Source of the DNA: Terriglobus albidus
Lineage (GTDB): Bacteria > Acidobacteriota > Terriglobia > Terriglobales > Acidobacteriaceae
Length of the DNA: 64,000 bases
Assembly (NCBI RefSeq): GCF_008000815.1
Contig: NZ_CP042806.1
Coordinates: 3,844,001-3,908,000 of the forward strand
Direction of reading: 5' to 3'
The notes under the pieces were generated by a model. That model was given only the letters and a program-made list of their open reading frames with translations, was not told the origin of the DNA and searched no databases. Each line of letters opens with the position of its first letter. The first letter of the stretch is position 1. The translations under genes were made by a program, and so were the position numbers. Of the stretch, positions 50,671 through 59,475 are shown piece after piece.

Positions 50671-53539
50671 GAATCGTTCGTCCGCTGGCCTCGTTGCCTA
50701 GCCGTGTCACATCAGCCAAGGCAGGAAATTCTAGGATGAAGACGGTACCGACGCCAGGCTCACTCTCGACGTCGATCTTGCCATTGTGCTCCTGCATGAT
50801 GCCGTAAGTTACGGAGAGGCCGAGGCCGGTTCCCTTCCGCTGGCCCACAGCAGGCTGGAGCTTGGTGGTAAAGAATGGGTCGTAGATCTTGTGCAGGTGT
50901 GACGGCTCAATTCCGCTGCCGTTATCTCCGATACGCAGCACAACATTGTTCCCGACAGCCTCAGTCTGCACACGCAGGTAGCCCTCGGCGCGATTGAACA
51001 TTGCATCCTTGGCGTTCATCATCAGATTCAATGCCACCTGTTGGAGCTTGCCCTGATTCCCGCGGATGAGAGGAAGATTTGGAGCCAGCTCAACATCCAG
51101 CTTGATGCGCGAGGTCTTCATCTGGTGCTCAAGGAGCGCCAGCGTGTCACGTATCACGAGATTGATGTCCAGATGCGTGAACTCCGTGGTACTGGTGCGT
51201 GAGAAGTTGAGAAGGCCATTCGCGATCTCTGAGGCGCGGAAGGTCTGCTGCGTGATCTTCTCCAGGATCGGAGACAGACGAGGATCGGCGCCGGCATGTT
51301 TGGTCAGCATCTGCGCATACGAAGAGATCACAGCTAATGGCGTGTTCACCTCGTGTGCGATGCCGGCCGCCAGCAAGCCAATGGAAGAGAGCTTCTCGGC
51401 CTGGGCAAGCTGGCCTTCCATGTTGACGCGATCGGTGATGTCATCCACCAGCACGATGCGGCCGACAGGGACGAAATCACGCGTCAGCAAGGGTGCAATC
51501 GCGATATTGGCGGTACGGACTTCCCCAGACGGCGTCGGCAGACGGAACTTGTACAACGTATGCGTTGTAGCTTCCGTCTTGAGCCGTTCGAATTCGCCGA
51601 GGAACTCCGGAGAAAAGACCTCGTTCAATGGCCGCCGAAGCGCGGCGGCACGCGGTGTCGCGTACATCACCTCCATCTCGGCGTTCCAGCTCTCGATACG
51701 GTCTTCCAGATCGACCGCAAAGATACCGATATGGATGGACTCAACGATGTTCTCGTTGAACTCCTTCAGCCGCTCAAACTCGGTGACCTGGCGTTGCAGC
51801 CGGGTGTAGAGCTGCGCATTCTGAATCGCAATGCCGATATATCCCGCCAGCGATTCAAGTACCTCGATATCTTCCGACGACAGAAAGTCGCCACGCGAAG
51901 TACGCCCAAGCCCAATCACAGCGATGGTCCGTTGTGCTCCCGTTCCGGGCTCACCCACCGTACAGGCAAGGTAATAGTTCAGATCGAGCGCGGCGGCGGT
52001 TGCCTGCTGCTCTTCTGTAAGGTGCATCGCATGTTGCGGCGTCTCCAGAAAGAGATGCCGTGCCTGCCCGTAAAAGTGCAGGAAGCTAAGGTCGTTCACC
52101 GGCACATCATTCAGGCCGTGCGATGCAGCCAGATGCAACGGAGCTCCAGGCTCGCTTGAGGTAAAGAGGGCAACGCGCGTGACCAGCAGCGTCTGTTGCA
52201 GACGCTCAACGATCGAGCGAGTCAGCAGGTTGATATCGGTCTGGGAAGACAGGCTGCGGCCGAAATCGACCAGCGTGCTGCGATAGTCGAAGCGGCGACG
52301 ATCAAAGAGTTTGTCGACGCGGGCCTGAATGGTGTTCTTCAACGGATCGAAGATCAGCGAAGTAACGACGATTGCCGCCACCAGGCCCCAGGCGCGCAGG
52401 CTGGGAAGCCGCGTATGCACCAACTCCGCCGCAACAGCGATCACTGCGAAATAAAGACCAACCAGACCTGCGGTAGCGAGCGTATAGGTGACACCGCGCT
52501 TGAAGATCAGATCAACGTCCATCAGGCGATAACGGACAATCGCCCATGAGAACGTTAGCGGCAGAAAGACCAGAGACAGGCCAGAGAGCTTCGCAACGAT
52601 CGGCCAGATGTCCCAGTCCGCCATGTACGGAATGGTGTAAAGCAGCGTGAACGGGATAACGGCGATCAGGGCTCCACGCGAGAGCCACTTGAGCTGTTGC
52701 CGTTCCAACCCCGACCGCGCCCGGCGATAGCGGGTGTAGAAAACAATCGCTGCCGTAACGTAGAACGCTGACAGATAGCCGATAGCAATCTGATCCAGCC
52801 GATGGTGGAGCTGTTCCGTCGCAGACCATGTGGTGAAGGCAATAATCTGCAGCGCCGCAACCACAAAACCTGGAATATAAAGGGCGGCGGAGAGAATACG
52901 CCGCGGCAGGCTGTTGGAGATGCGACCGAAGCTTACGGCAAAGTGCAGGAAAAGTGCGGGCTGGAGCGCCTGCGCCAATAGATTCGCGTAAAAGATCGTC
53001 CAATCCAGATTGTTCAGCTCGCCCGTGTACTTGAAGTCGTACAAGACAAAACTGGCCAGACAGAAGAGATAAAAGTGCATCGATCCAGGCGCGGTCCAGC
53101 GCCGGAAAAGTACATAAAGACCAATGCCGAGGTACACCAGGCCGATCAACCGCATGCCCTGGTTGATCGATCGGTCTGTAGGCTCAAAGATTACCTGAAC
53201 GTCGAAATGAGCCTTCGCGTTCCGTACGATGGAATAGGTTCCCCGCGACCAGACGCCATGGCGCCAGATCTGCCGATTCAGGGTTGCGACCCGTGGAGTG
53301 GGATGCTCATCAACGGCGATCAGCACATCTCCCGGACGAATGCCGGCTCGTTGCGCTGGAGAATTAGCAGGAACCCGCTCTGCCTTCAGTCCACCCTGGA
53401 TCTCCATCCAGGACACACCGTCGGTCGGCAGCTCGAAGTGGATCTCCCGCAGAAAGTTCACGACGCCAAGCGCACAGGCCGCAGCCGTCAACAGGGCAAG
53501 CGCAATTGCCGTGATGCGGACTTGAAAGGCCTTTGGCAT
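50663..53539 (-). CDS. Hybrid-sensor histidine kinase with PDZ, multi-helix membrane, GAF and PAS domains
   Basis: This is a membrane histidine kinase of 958 residues from ATG 53539 (frame open to 53653). A first transmembrane helix (RITAIALALLTAAACALGVVN) precedes an extracytoplasmic PDZ domain (~65-120, PANSPAQRAGIRPGDVLIAV). About seven or eight helices follow (~150-400), similar to the membrane region of PrsK-type kinases. Then a GAF domain (~435-590, DINLLTRSIVERLQQTLLVT), PAS (~610-720, NIVESIHIGIFAVDLEDRIE), HisKA with LAAGIAHEVNTPLAVISSYA (phospho-His) and HATPase_c (NLMMNAKDAM, GDNGSGI, GTGLGLSVTYGIM). It pairs with the NtrC-type regulator by overlap. Confidence 0.9.
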   Translation of the reverse strand: MPKAFQVRITAIALALLTAAACALGVVNFLREIHFELPTDGVSWMEIQGGLKAERVPANSPAQRAGIRPGDVLIAVDEHPTPRVATLNRQIWRHGVWSRGTYSIVRNAKAHFDVQVIFEPTDRSINQGMRLIGLVYLGIGLYVLFRRWTAPGSMHFYLFCLASFVLYDFKYTGELNNLDWTIFYANLLAQALQPALFLHFAVSFGRISNSLPRRILSAALYIPGFVVAALQIIAFTTWSATEQLHHRLDQIAIGYLSAFYVTAAIVFYTRYRRARSGLERQQLKWLSRGALIAVIPFTLLYTIPYMADWDIWPIVAKLSGLSLVFLPLTFSWAIVRYRLMDVDLIFKRGVTYTLATAGLVGLYFAVIAVAAELVHTRLPSLRAWGLVAAIVVTSLIFDPLKNTIQARVDKLFDRRRFDYRSTLVDFGRSLSSQTDINLLTRSIVERLQQTLLVTRVALFTSSEPGAPLHLAASHGLNDVPVNDLSFLHFYGQARHLFLETPQHAMHLTEEQQATAAALDLNYYLACTVGEPGTGAQRTIAVIGLGRTSRGDFLSSEDIEVLESLAGYIGIAIQNAQLYTRLQRQVTEFERLKEFNENIVESIHIGIFAVDLEDRIESWNAEMEVMYATPRAAALRRPLNEVFSPEFLGEFERLKTEATTHTLYKFRLPTPSGEVRTANIAIAPLLTRDFVPVGRIVLVDDITDRVNMEGQLAQAEKLSSIGLLAAGIAHEVNTPLAVISSYAQMLTKHAGADPRLSPILEKITQQTFRASEIANGLLNFSRTSTTEFTHLDINLVIRDTLALLEHQMKTSRIKLDVELAPNLPLIRGNQGKLQQVALNLMMNAKDAMFNRAEGYLRVQTEAVGNNVVLRIGDNGSGIEPSHLHKIYDPFFTTKLQPAVGQRKGTGLGLSVTYGIMQEHNGKIDVESEPGVGTVFILEFPALADVTRLGNEASGRTIHA

Positions 53540-53775
53540 CAGAGTTCCATTGAGACTATCAACATCATTCTTGCACGTTAAAGACCAAATTTTTACACCC
53601 ATGAATAACGCCAAGTTCTTGAAAAAGATACGGTCATCCATTCCAAACGTCATAGGCGACTACAAAATATGGAATAAGTAGTCTTGCTGGCCTTTTTGAC
53701 AGCACAACTTCCTTGCTAGTAAGCAGGCATCCCTCCGGAATCCTGGACGCATCCCAGCGTGTGAATCGGGGGCAA

Positions 53776-54690
53776 ATGAATCTTTTGGAATGGATGACAT
53801 CTGCTCTCCCGGAGCCGGCTGCCGAGCCGGGGCAGAGAGAGGTGTCCCCCGGTTGCACCATGCGTTATCTGGAGGCGGGCAGCGGCTATCCGGTCGTCCT
53901 GCTGCATGGACTACTCGGAGCTGCGGACGTCTGGCACCGGAACCTTTCTATCCTCGCCAGGGAATATCGCGTCATTGCTGTCGACCAGCTAACCTGCGAA
54001 CGTCATGGCTGGGTGAATGAGCAGAATGCCGATATTGCGACTTCGGCCGAAAGGTTGTTACAGCTCTTCAATAGCCTTGGAATCGAGCGCGGCCATCTCA
54101 TCGGGCACTCCTATGGAGGCTCCGTCGCCGTTGTCTTTGCCGCGAAATATCCGGAACGGGTCGCATCGCTGATTTTGCTGGCGCCTCCGACCACCGCCGC
54201 AACCAGTCTTTTGCCCGTCGTTGAGTTCTGGAGCACTGCACTGGGCCGTTGGTTCGGACACCGGGTCACCGATCTTCCGCGCCGCCTGCAGGAATTGGCG
54301 CTCCTCCGGATGTACGGCGACCCGGATCACGCTGACGAAAAGACCCTCGACCTCTACCTGCGTGCCTTGCGGCGCCCTGGTGCAGTGACGCATATTCTCT
54401 CGATCATTCAACTCTGGCACCACAATATGAATGTCGTCGATGATGCACTGGCCGCTTTGCCGGAACATCGCGTCCTGCTGCTCTGGGGTGACAGAGACCG
54501 TACGGCGCCAGTACACCTTTCGGAGAAACTGTTGCGGCGCCTCCCCAAGGCGGAACTGCAAGTGATCACCGGAGCCGGCCACCTGGTCTTTGACGAAGCG
54601 CCGCATGAAGCCAATCTGCTGTTTGCCGACTGGTTGCGTCGCAACACAGTTCCCCATCGTGTAGCCGCCCATAAATCTGACGTTGCTTAG
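53776..54690 (+). CDS. Alpha/beta hydrolase
   Basis: This is a soluble alpha/beta-fold hydrolase of 304 residues from ATG 53776 (GGGGG ribosome site); an upstream ATG at 53713 adds 21 unlikely residues. The oxyanion region VVLLHGLLGAADVWHRNL, nucleophile elbow LIGHSYGGSVAVVFA (Ser ~125), acid LLWGDRDRTAPVH (Asp) and GAGHLVFDEAP (His) are in the expected order. A short lid (~160-220) is present. The family includes haloalkane dehalogenases, epoxide hydrolases and esterases; the second HGxxG position does not decide between them. Confidence 0.9.
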   Translation: MNLLEWMTSALPEPAAEPGQREVSPGCTMRYLEAGSGYPVVLLHGLLGAADVWHRNLSILAREYRVIAVDQLTCERHGWVNEQNADIATSAERLLQLFNSLGIERGHLIGHSYGGSVAVVFAAKYPERVASLILLAPPTTAATSLLPVVEFWSTALGRWFGHRVTDLPRRLQELALLRMYGDPDHADEKTLDLYLRALRRPGAVTHILSIIQLWHHNMNVVDDALAALPEHRVLLLWGDRDRTAPVHLSEKLLRRLPKAELQVITGAGHLVFDEAPHEANLLFADWLRRNTVPHRVAAHKSDVA

Positions 54691-54711
54691 AGAGTTCGCG
54701 GCTTTGATCTG

Positions 54712-55398
54712 CTAGACGGTCAATCCCTGGACGGACTCTGCCAGCCACGAGATCATCGTTTCGCGCATCTGATCGAGCTTCGATCCCGGCGAACCGGCGG
54801 TACCCGCGAAAAAGTGATCTCCGCCGCCAATCCACACCAGCCGCTTCGGTTCGGGGAGCTGCGCTACCACCTGCTCGACCTCGGCGACCGGACCGTACGG
54901 GTCGTGATCCCCCGAAAGAAACAGCCGCGGCTTCGAACACGCCGAGAGGAAGTCATAGTGGTAGCGTCGCCCCTCGGCTTCAATGGGAAGTCCGAGAGCG
55001 ACCATCGCCGGAACGCGCTGGTCGGTGCAGCAAACCCTCATCCCTACGTTCGAACCGAAGGAAAACCCGGCGAAAAGGATCCGCCTGCCGAAACGCATAT
55101 CCAGCCACTGCAGCGCTTGAAGCACATCATCCTGCTCCCCGATCCCCTGGTCGTGACTGCCTTCGCTCAGGCCAGTACCGCGAAAGTTGAACCGCAGCAC
55201 CGGAAGGCCGAAGTGACTGAACGCCTTCATCGCCTGGTAGACAACCTTGTTATGCATGGTGCCACCCCCGAGAGGGTGGGGGTGCGTCACCAGGGCAGCA
55301 TAGGGAGCGTCTTCTTTCCCTGTGTTCAGAATCGCTTCCAGGCGTCCCGCCGGACCGCGGAGGTCATCCACTGCTTCAATCTTCGAGGCAAAGCTCAC
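54712..55398 (-). CDS. Alpha/beta hydrolase, dienelactone-hydrolase-like (YbgC/YitV-type)
   Basis: This is a 228-residue serine hydrolase. It begins with a short beta region (GPAGRLEAIL), followed by THPHPLGGGTMHNKVVY, VLRFNFRGTGLSEGSH, the nucleophile elbow FAGFSFGSNVGMRVC, the Asp in LSGDHDPYGPVAEVE and the His in GGGDHFFAGTAG. This order and the HPHPxxGGTMxNKVV motif match a widely conserved uncharacterised hydrolase group. It converges on the preceding hydrolase gene (22 bp between stops) and is divergent from the M20 peptidase gene. Confidence 0.88.
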   Translation of the reverse strand: MSFASKIEAVDDLRGPAGRLEAILNTGKEDAPYAALVTHPHPLGGGTMHNKVVYQAMKAFSHFGLPVLRFNFRGTGLSEGSHDQGIGEQDDVLQALQWLDMRFGRRILFAGFSFGSNVGMRVCCTDQRVPAMVALGLPIEAEGRRYHYDFLSACSKPRLFLSGDHDPYGPVAEVEQVVAQLPEPKRLVWIGGGDHFFAGTAGSPGSKLDQMRETMISWLAESVQGLTV

Positions 55399-55448
55399 AG
55401 ACCCATCATAACGGCCTGCCTGTACGCTTCAGTTATGCTGGGGAGAGC

Positions 55449-56483
55449 ATGGCGATCGATCCCATCCAACTGACACGGCAACTCGTCGATATCGAATCGA
55501 CTACTTATTTTGAAGGCCCCGCAGGTCATTTCCTGGCGGACTATCTTGGCAAACTGGGCTACGAGATTGAAACTACCCGGGTGGAGCAGACCGAGCTTGC
55601 AGGAACACCCGCCGGTGAGTCCGAGCGATTCAATGTCTATGCCTGCGCTCCCGGCGTGACACCTGAGATTGTTTTTTCCACCCACATGGACACCGTGCCA
55701 CCGTTCTTCCCTTCTTCTGAGGACGAAGAGAACGTCTATGGTCGTGGCGCCTGCGACGCCAAAGGCATCATCGCCTGCCAGATTGCGGCTGCCGAGGTTC
55801 TTCGTGCTGAAGGGTGTAAGGTGGGTTTGCTGTTCGTTGTCGGAGAAGAGCGGGACTCCGCTGGCGCCAAGGCCGCGAATAAGGACCCCAAGGGGTCGCG
55901 TTTCCTCATCAATGGCGAACCGACAGACAACTACCTGGCCACCGCCACCAAAGGCGCCCTGCGAATCGAGCTCCGCGCCAAGGGAAAGATGGCGCACTCC
56001 GCCTATCCGGAGCTCGGCGACTCGGCCATCGAGAAGCTGCTGGACGTACTCGACGACATCCGTGCGTTGGAGCTCCCAGTTGAGCCCGAGATCGGGCCGG
56101 CGACGCTGAACGTTGGTCTTATCTCCGGCGGGCGTGCTCCGAATGTCATCCCCGATGCCGCAGAGGCACATATCCTTGTCCGTCTTGTCGGTCCGGCAGA
56201 AGAGGTACAGGAGCTGGTCGATAAGGCCGTGAATGACCGCTGCGATGCGAAGTACACGCTGCATCTCCCTTTCGTAAAGATGCGGAAGCTGCAGACAGAG
56301 CTGCCGACCAAAGTGGTCAAGTATGCCACGGACATTCCGCAGCTCACCAATTGGGGCGAGCCGTTCCTTCTTGGTCCCGGATCGATTCACGTAGCGCATA
56401 CACCCAATGAAAAGATCTCGAAGAAAGAGCTGCTGGAGTGCGTGCAGCTTTATGTGAAGCTGACGCGGCAGTTGCTGGCCTGA
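55449..56483 (+). CDS. M20 family metallopeptidase (ArgE/DapE-like)
   Basis: This is a 344-residue dinuclear zinc amidohydrolase. Zinc ligands: FSTHMDTVPP (His, Asp of HxD), GRGACDAKGIIACQ (bridging Asp), GEERDSAG (catalytic Glu and ligand), INGEPTDN (Glu/Asp ligand) and HVAHTPNEKISKKELL near the C-terminus (final His). A dimerisation/lid domain lies at ~165-270 (KGKMAHSAYPELGDSAIEKLL). It could be acetylornithine deacetylase, succinyl-diaminopimelate desuccinylase or a dipeptidase; the sequence does not decide. It starts 50 bp from a divergent hydrolase gene. Confidence 0.9.
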   Translation: MAIDPIQLTRQLVDIESTTYFEGPAGHFLADYLGKLGYEIETTRVEQTELAGTPAGESERFNVYACAPGVTPEIVFSTHMDTVPPFFPSSEDEENVYGRGACDAKGIIACQIAAAEVLRAEGCKVGLLFVVGEERDSAGAKAANKDPKGSRFLINGEPTDNYLATATKGALRIELRAKGKMAHSAYPELGDSAIEKLLDVLDDIRALELPVEPEIGPATLNVGLISGGRAPNVIPDAAEAHILVRLVGPAEEVQELVDKAVNDRCDAKYTLHLPFVKMRKLQTELPTKVVKYATDIPQLTNWGEPFLLGPGSIHVAHTPNEKISKKELLECVQLYVKLTRQLLA

Positions 56484-56564
56484 TCAAGATTCATCAATTC
56501 CTCTCGAAGCCGGCCACAAGCCGGCTTCATTCTCTTTTAACCGGCATCCATGACGCTATGCTGT

Positions 56565-57611
56565 ATGCGAGTCCGTCTAAAGCATTTTTCCTGTTGCTGG
56601 GTATCCCGGAAGGGTTGTGCAGCGGCGTTTTCATTGCGGAAAACGCTCACAGATGCGGAATCCCTACGCTACACCTACAGGAAAAATGCTCTTAGCCTTC
56701 TTCTGTTGATCGCGACACTGCCGGTGTCATCAGAGACCATCCTCGTCCACGCCCACCGTGGCGGCCGGGCTGCTCGTCCTGAAAACACGCTGCCCGCGTT
56801 TCAATACGCCATCGATACAGGCGCCGATGCGCTCGAGCTCGACCTGGCAGTCACGAAAGATAACGTCCTGGTCGTCTCGCATTCTCCATACCTGGTGCAG
56901 CCTGAAGGTACGGATGCCTTTATGAAGGCAGTCCTCGCCAACGAGCGCGTCTGCAGTGGACCTGCGCTTCCTCCGGGCACGCTGATCCACTCACTGACAC
57001 TGGCGGAAATCAGGCAGTACGACTGCGGCGCAAAGACACTGGCAGCCTTCCCCCAACAAAGAGCCGTGCCTAACACGCACATTCCGACCTTCGAGGAGGT
57101 TCTGGATCTAGCGCCAAAGGGAACCTTCGATTTCAATGTCGAGACCAAGATCTCTCCGGCACGTCCGGAGCTCACACCTTCACCTGAGGTCTTCGCGAAG
57201 ATGATCGATGAGGCTGTGCGCAAGCATCAACTGCAATCGCGCGTCATCCTGCAGAGCTTCGATTTCCGGACGCTACACGCGATGAAGAAGATTGATCCGC
57301 AGATTCGCCTCTCCGCTCTCTTCGGTCAGGCAAAGTACGACGGCTTCATGGGGATTACCGACAAAGACAAAAGCTTTGCGCATATTGCTGCTGTCTCTGG
57401 CGCGAACATTCTGAGCCCAGACGAAAGCCTCGCTACCACGGATGAGGTCGCCGCGGCTCACAAGGCAGGCTTGCAGGTGATTCCTTATACGGCAAATACC
57501 ATCGAAGGCTGGAAGATACTCAGCGAGGCCCATGTGGATGGAATCATCACGGATGATCCAGCAGGTCTGCTGCAGTGGCTTCGTTCGCAGAAGCCGGCAT
57601 TACATCGCTAG
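56565..57611 (+). CDS. Secreted glycerophosphodiester phosphodiesterase, signal peptide interrupted in frame by MITE
   Basis: This enzyme of 348 residues from ATG 56565 belongs to the GDPD TIM-barrel family, which hydrolyses glycerophosphodiesters to glycerol-3-phosphate and an alcohol. The catalytic signature HAHRGGRAARPENTLPAFQYAID (partly quoted, ~60-85) has His and the metal-binding Glu; ELDLAVTKDNVLVVSHSP follows with metal-binding Asp/His. The C-terminus reads WKILSEAHVDGIITDDPAGLL. Residues 5-42 derive from the MITE at 56580-56692 (114 bp net). Without it the start would read MRVRLSLLLLIATLPVSS. A TTG at 56634 inside the element could also start translation. Confidence 0.85.
   Translation: MRVRLKHFSCCWVSRKGCAAAFSLRKTLTDAESLRYTYRKNALSLLLLIATLPVSSETILVHAHRGGRAARPENTLPAFQYAIDTGADALELDLAVTKDNVLVVSHSPYLVQPEGTDAFMKAVLANERVCSGPALPPGTLIHSLTLAEIRQYDCGAKTLAAFPQQRAVPNTHIPTFEEVLDLAPKGTFDFNVETKISPARPELTPSPEVFAKMIDEAVRKHQLQSRVILQSFDFRTLHAMKKIDPQIRLSALFGQAKYDGFMGITDKDKSFAHIAAVSGANILSPDESLATTDEVAAAHKAGLQVIPYTANTIEGWKILSEAHVDGIITDDPAGLLQWLRSQKPALHR
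56580..56692 (+). mobile_element. MITE copy 3 within a signal-peptide coding region
   Basis: The left end AAGCATTTTTCCTGT and right end ACAGGAAAAATGCTC match the other copies. TA flanks both sides (56578-56579 and 56693-56694) with one extra T at the right. The inner hairpin is GGCGTTTTC/GAAAACGCT. Orientation is opposite to copy 2. The element again lies a few codons after the ATG of a secreted protein, and the net insertion is 114 bp. Confidence 0.88.
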
Positions 57612-57637
57612 GCTTTTTGCAGAATCTATTTTTGTTT

Positions 57638-57716
57638 GTCATTCCGTGGCGCGGCGGAGAAATCTGCTTTCCGCCTTTGAATATTGAATGAGGAAAGCAG
57701 ATTCCTGCGGAATGAC
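57638..57716. repeat. 79-bp inverted-repeat element between convergent genes
   Basis: GTCATTCCG (57638-57646) is complementary to CGGAATGAC (57708-57716), and GAAATCTGCTTTCC inside pairs with GGAAAGCAGATTCC-like sequence. The whole element folds as one long imperfect hairpin. It resembles dispersed intergenic repeats beginning TGTCATTCCG that I associate with acidobacterial genomes. It probably ends transcription of both neighbours. Confidence 0.6.
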
Positions 57717-57727
57717 ATACAAGAACG

Positions 57728-58801
57728 TTATGGCTGAATCACAATCTTCATCGAATCCGGCTGCGGATTCGACGCCAGATGAATTCCCTGCACTGCCTCT
57801 TCGAGCGTAAAGCGGTGTGAGATCAACTGCGTCAGATCGAAGCCGTTCTTGTAGCCGTCCAACACAAGCTGCGCGCCCTCGTCCTGAATCGCAACAGAGG
57901 CGGAGTAGGAACCCATCAGCGTCTTTTCATCCATGCAAACGGCGGCAGGGTCGAAGATCGCTTCTCCGTGCTGTGTAGACGCGAAGAGCATCACGCGGCC
58001 ACCGGGCCGGGTCGCTTCCATTGCCAGAGGGATCAGCTTATCGCTGCCAACAGCTACAAGTGTGACGTCGGCTCCACGGCCCTCAGTAGCATTCCGCGCG
58101 GCAGCAACGACATCCCCTCTCGCATCGATCGGGTGCTTCAAACCGAACTTTGCGGCGACGGCATGGCGTTCAGGAAACATATCGCTCGTCAATACGGTAG
58201 CGCCGGTACGTGCGGCCAGCGCCGCAAGCAGCACGCCGATCGAACCCTGTCCGATCACGAGCACAGTCTCATCAGGCTGAAGTTCCAGAAGCTTGATCGC
58301 CTTGAAGCAGGTGTTCACAGGCTCAATGAAGGCTGCCTGTTCAAACGGCACACCCTCGGGAATCTTCACCAGGCCGCGTTTCACGATCCAGTCCATGACA
58401 CGGATATACTCCGCGAATCCTCCGCCTGAGGGCGCAAAGCCGGCGGTCGTTCCCACCTTCTTGTAAGTCTCACACTGCGCAAAGGTCTGCTTGCGGCAGT
58501 AATAACACTCGCCGCACGGGATATGATGAAAGGCCATAACGCGATCACCGACCGCGAAGCCTTCTACACCCTCACCAACCTTGACGACAGTGCCGCTCAT
58601 CTCATGCCCGAAGACACGGGGCGCCGAGTGGGATCCGGTATGGATCTTCTTCAGATCCGTGCCACAGATGCCACAGGTATGGATCTTGACGAGAACTTCT
58701 CCCGGACCGATCTCGGGGACGGGTACGGTTTCAATGCGTACATCATCAATGCCGCGGTAAACGGCTGCCCGCATGGTTGCGGGGACTTCCAACGAACTCA
58801 T
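57728..58801 (-). CDS. Zinc-dependent alcohol dehydrogenase (sorbitol/threonine dehydrogenase-like MDR)
   Basis: This NAD(P)-dependent medium-chain dehydrogenase has 357 residues; ATG 58801 is chosen because it overlaps the hpnG stop (ATGA). Catalytic zinc: HTCGICGTDLKKIHTG (Cys), GHEMSGTV (His, Glu). Structural zinc: CGECYYCRKQTFAQC, four Cys. Cofactor fold: VLVIGQGSIGVLLAALAARTGATVLTSD-type (partly quoted). It is the last gene of the hopanoid operon. A role in side-chain modification or in an unrelated alcohol metabolism is possible; no hopanoid function for such a dehydrogenase is established to my knowledge. Confidence 0.88.
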   Translation of the reverse strand: MSSLEVPATMRAAVYRGIDDVRIETVPVPEIGPGEVLVKIHTCGICGTDLKKIHTGSHSAPRVFGHEMSGTVVKVGEGVEGFAVGDRVMAFHHIPCGECYYCRKQTFAQCETYKKVGTTAGFAPSGGGFAEYIRVMDWIVKRGLVKIPEGVPFEQAAFIEPVNTCFKAIKLLELQPDETVLVIGQGSIGVLLAALAARTGATVLTSDMFPERHAVAAKFGLKHPIDARGDVVAAARNATEGRGADVTLVAVGSDKLIPLAMEATRPGGRVMLFASTQHGEAIFDPAAVCMDEKTLMGSYSASVAIQDEGAQLVLDGYKNGFDLTQLISHRFTLEEAVQGIHLASNPQPDSMKIVIQP

Positions 58802-59475
58802 AGATTCAGGTCCTTCTTTACGGCAAGGGCCAGATTCTCCGCGGCCAGCCTTGCATTCTTTCCAAAACGTGTGAGAGCCGCCCAATACCACGGACGCACC
58901 ATCACACTGGCGACAAAAGGCGCCGTAGCGAATTTTCCATCCTTGGTGATGTAGGGATTCATATCCGGCAGCTCTTCATTCGCGCCGTCTGAGACCGCCT
59001 TGATGCAACGGAACTTGCAACCTCTAGCAAAGGCAAGAGCAGCGATGGTAGCAGCCTCCATATCCACGAGGGCTGCGTTGGAATAAGCCAGCGCCAGACG
59101 ATACTTCTCTCCACGGTCAGCAACCTTGTCGGCCGAGATCAGCAACATCGTGCCGTCAAGATGTAATGGATAGTGCTCCTCCGCTTCGCTGTCGACGATC
59201 TGCGAAGGATAGTGCACGGACCCAACAGGCAGGCGCGGATCGATCGAGCCCGCCCAGCCGATCGACAATACTGTCGTTGGATTACAAATGGTTGTCAGAT
59301 GGTCAAACGCGCGCCGGGCAGCCTCCGATCCCATTCCAGCGCACACGGCATAGATACTGCGGGATGGATGCTTCCACGCATTCACGCCGTTTACTGCTTC
59401 CATCTGCTGCCAGCCGGCAACCAGGGGCTTTAGTTCTCCAGGTAGCGCCGCAACGATACCGAAGCATTCTTCCAT
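58798..59475 (-). CDS. hpnG: Hopanoid-associated nucleoside phosphorylase HpnG
   Basis: This is a phosphorylase of 225 residues that releases adenine from adenosylhopane to give phosphoribosylhopane, an extended-hopanoid intermediate. The phosphorylase-fold signature GIVAALPGELKPLVAGW, CAGMGSEAARRAFDHL and LSIGWAGSIDPRLPVGSVHYP are visible, plus VDMEAATIAALAFARGCKFRCIKAVSDGANE with the base-binding residues. ATG 59475 shares its A with the hpnA stop (TGATG). The order hpnH-...-hpnA-hpnG on one transcript supports the assignment over a generic MTA/SAH nucleosidase. Confidence 0.9.
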   Translation of the reverse strand: MEECFGIVAALPGELKPLVAGWQQMEAVNGVNAWKHPSRSIYAVCAGMGSEAARRAFDHLTTICNPTTVLSIGWAGSIDPRLPVGSVHYPSQIVDSEAEEHYPLHLDGTMLLISADKVADRGEKYRLALAYSNAALVDMEAATIAALAFARGCKFRCIKAVSDGANEELPDMNPYITKDGKFATAPFVASVMVRPWYWAALTRFGKNARLAAENLALAVKKDLNL

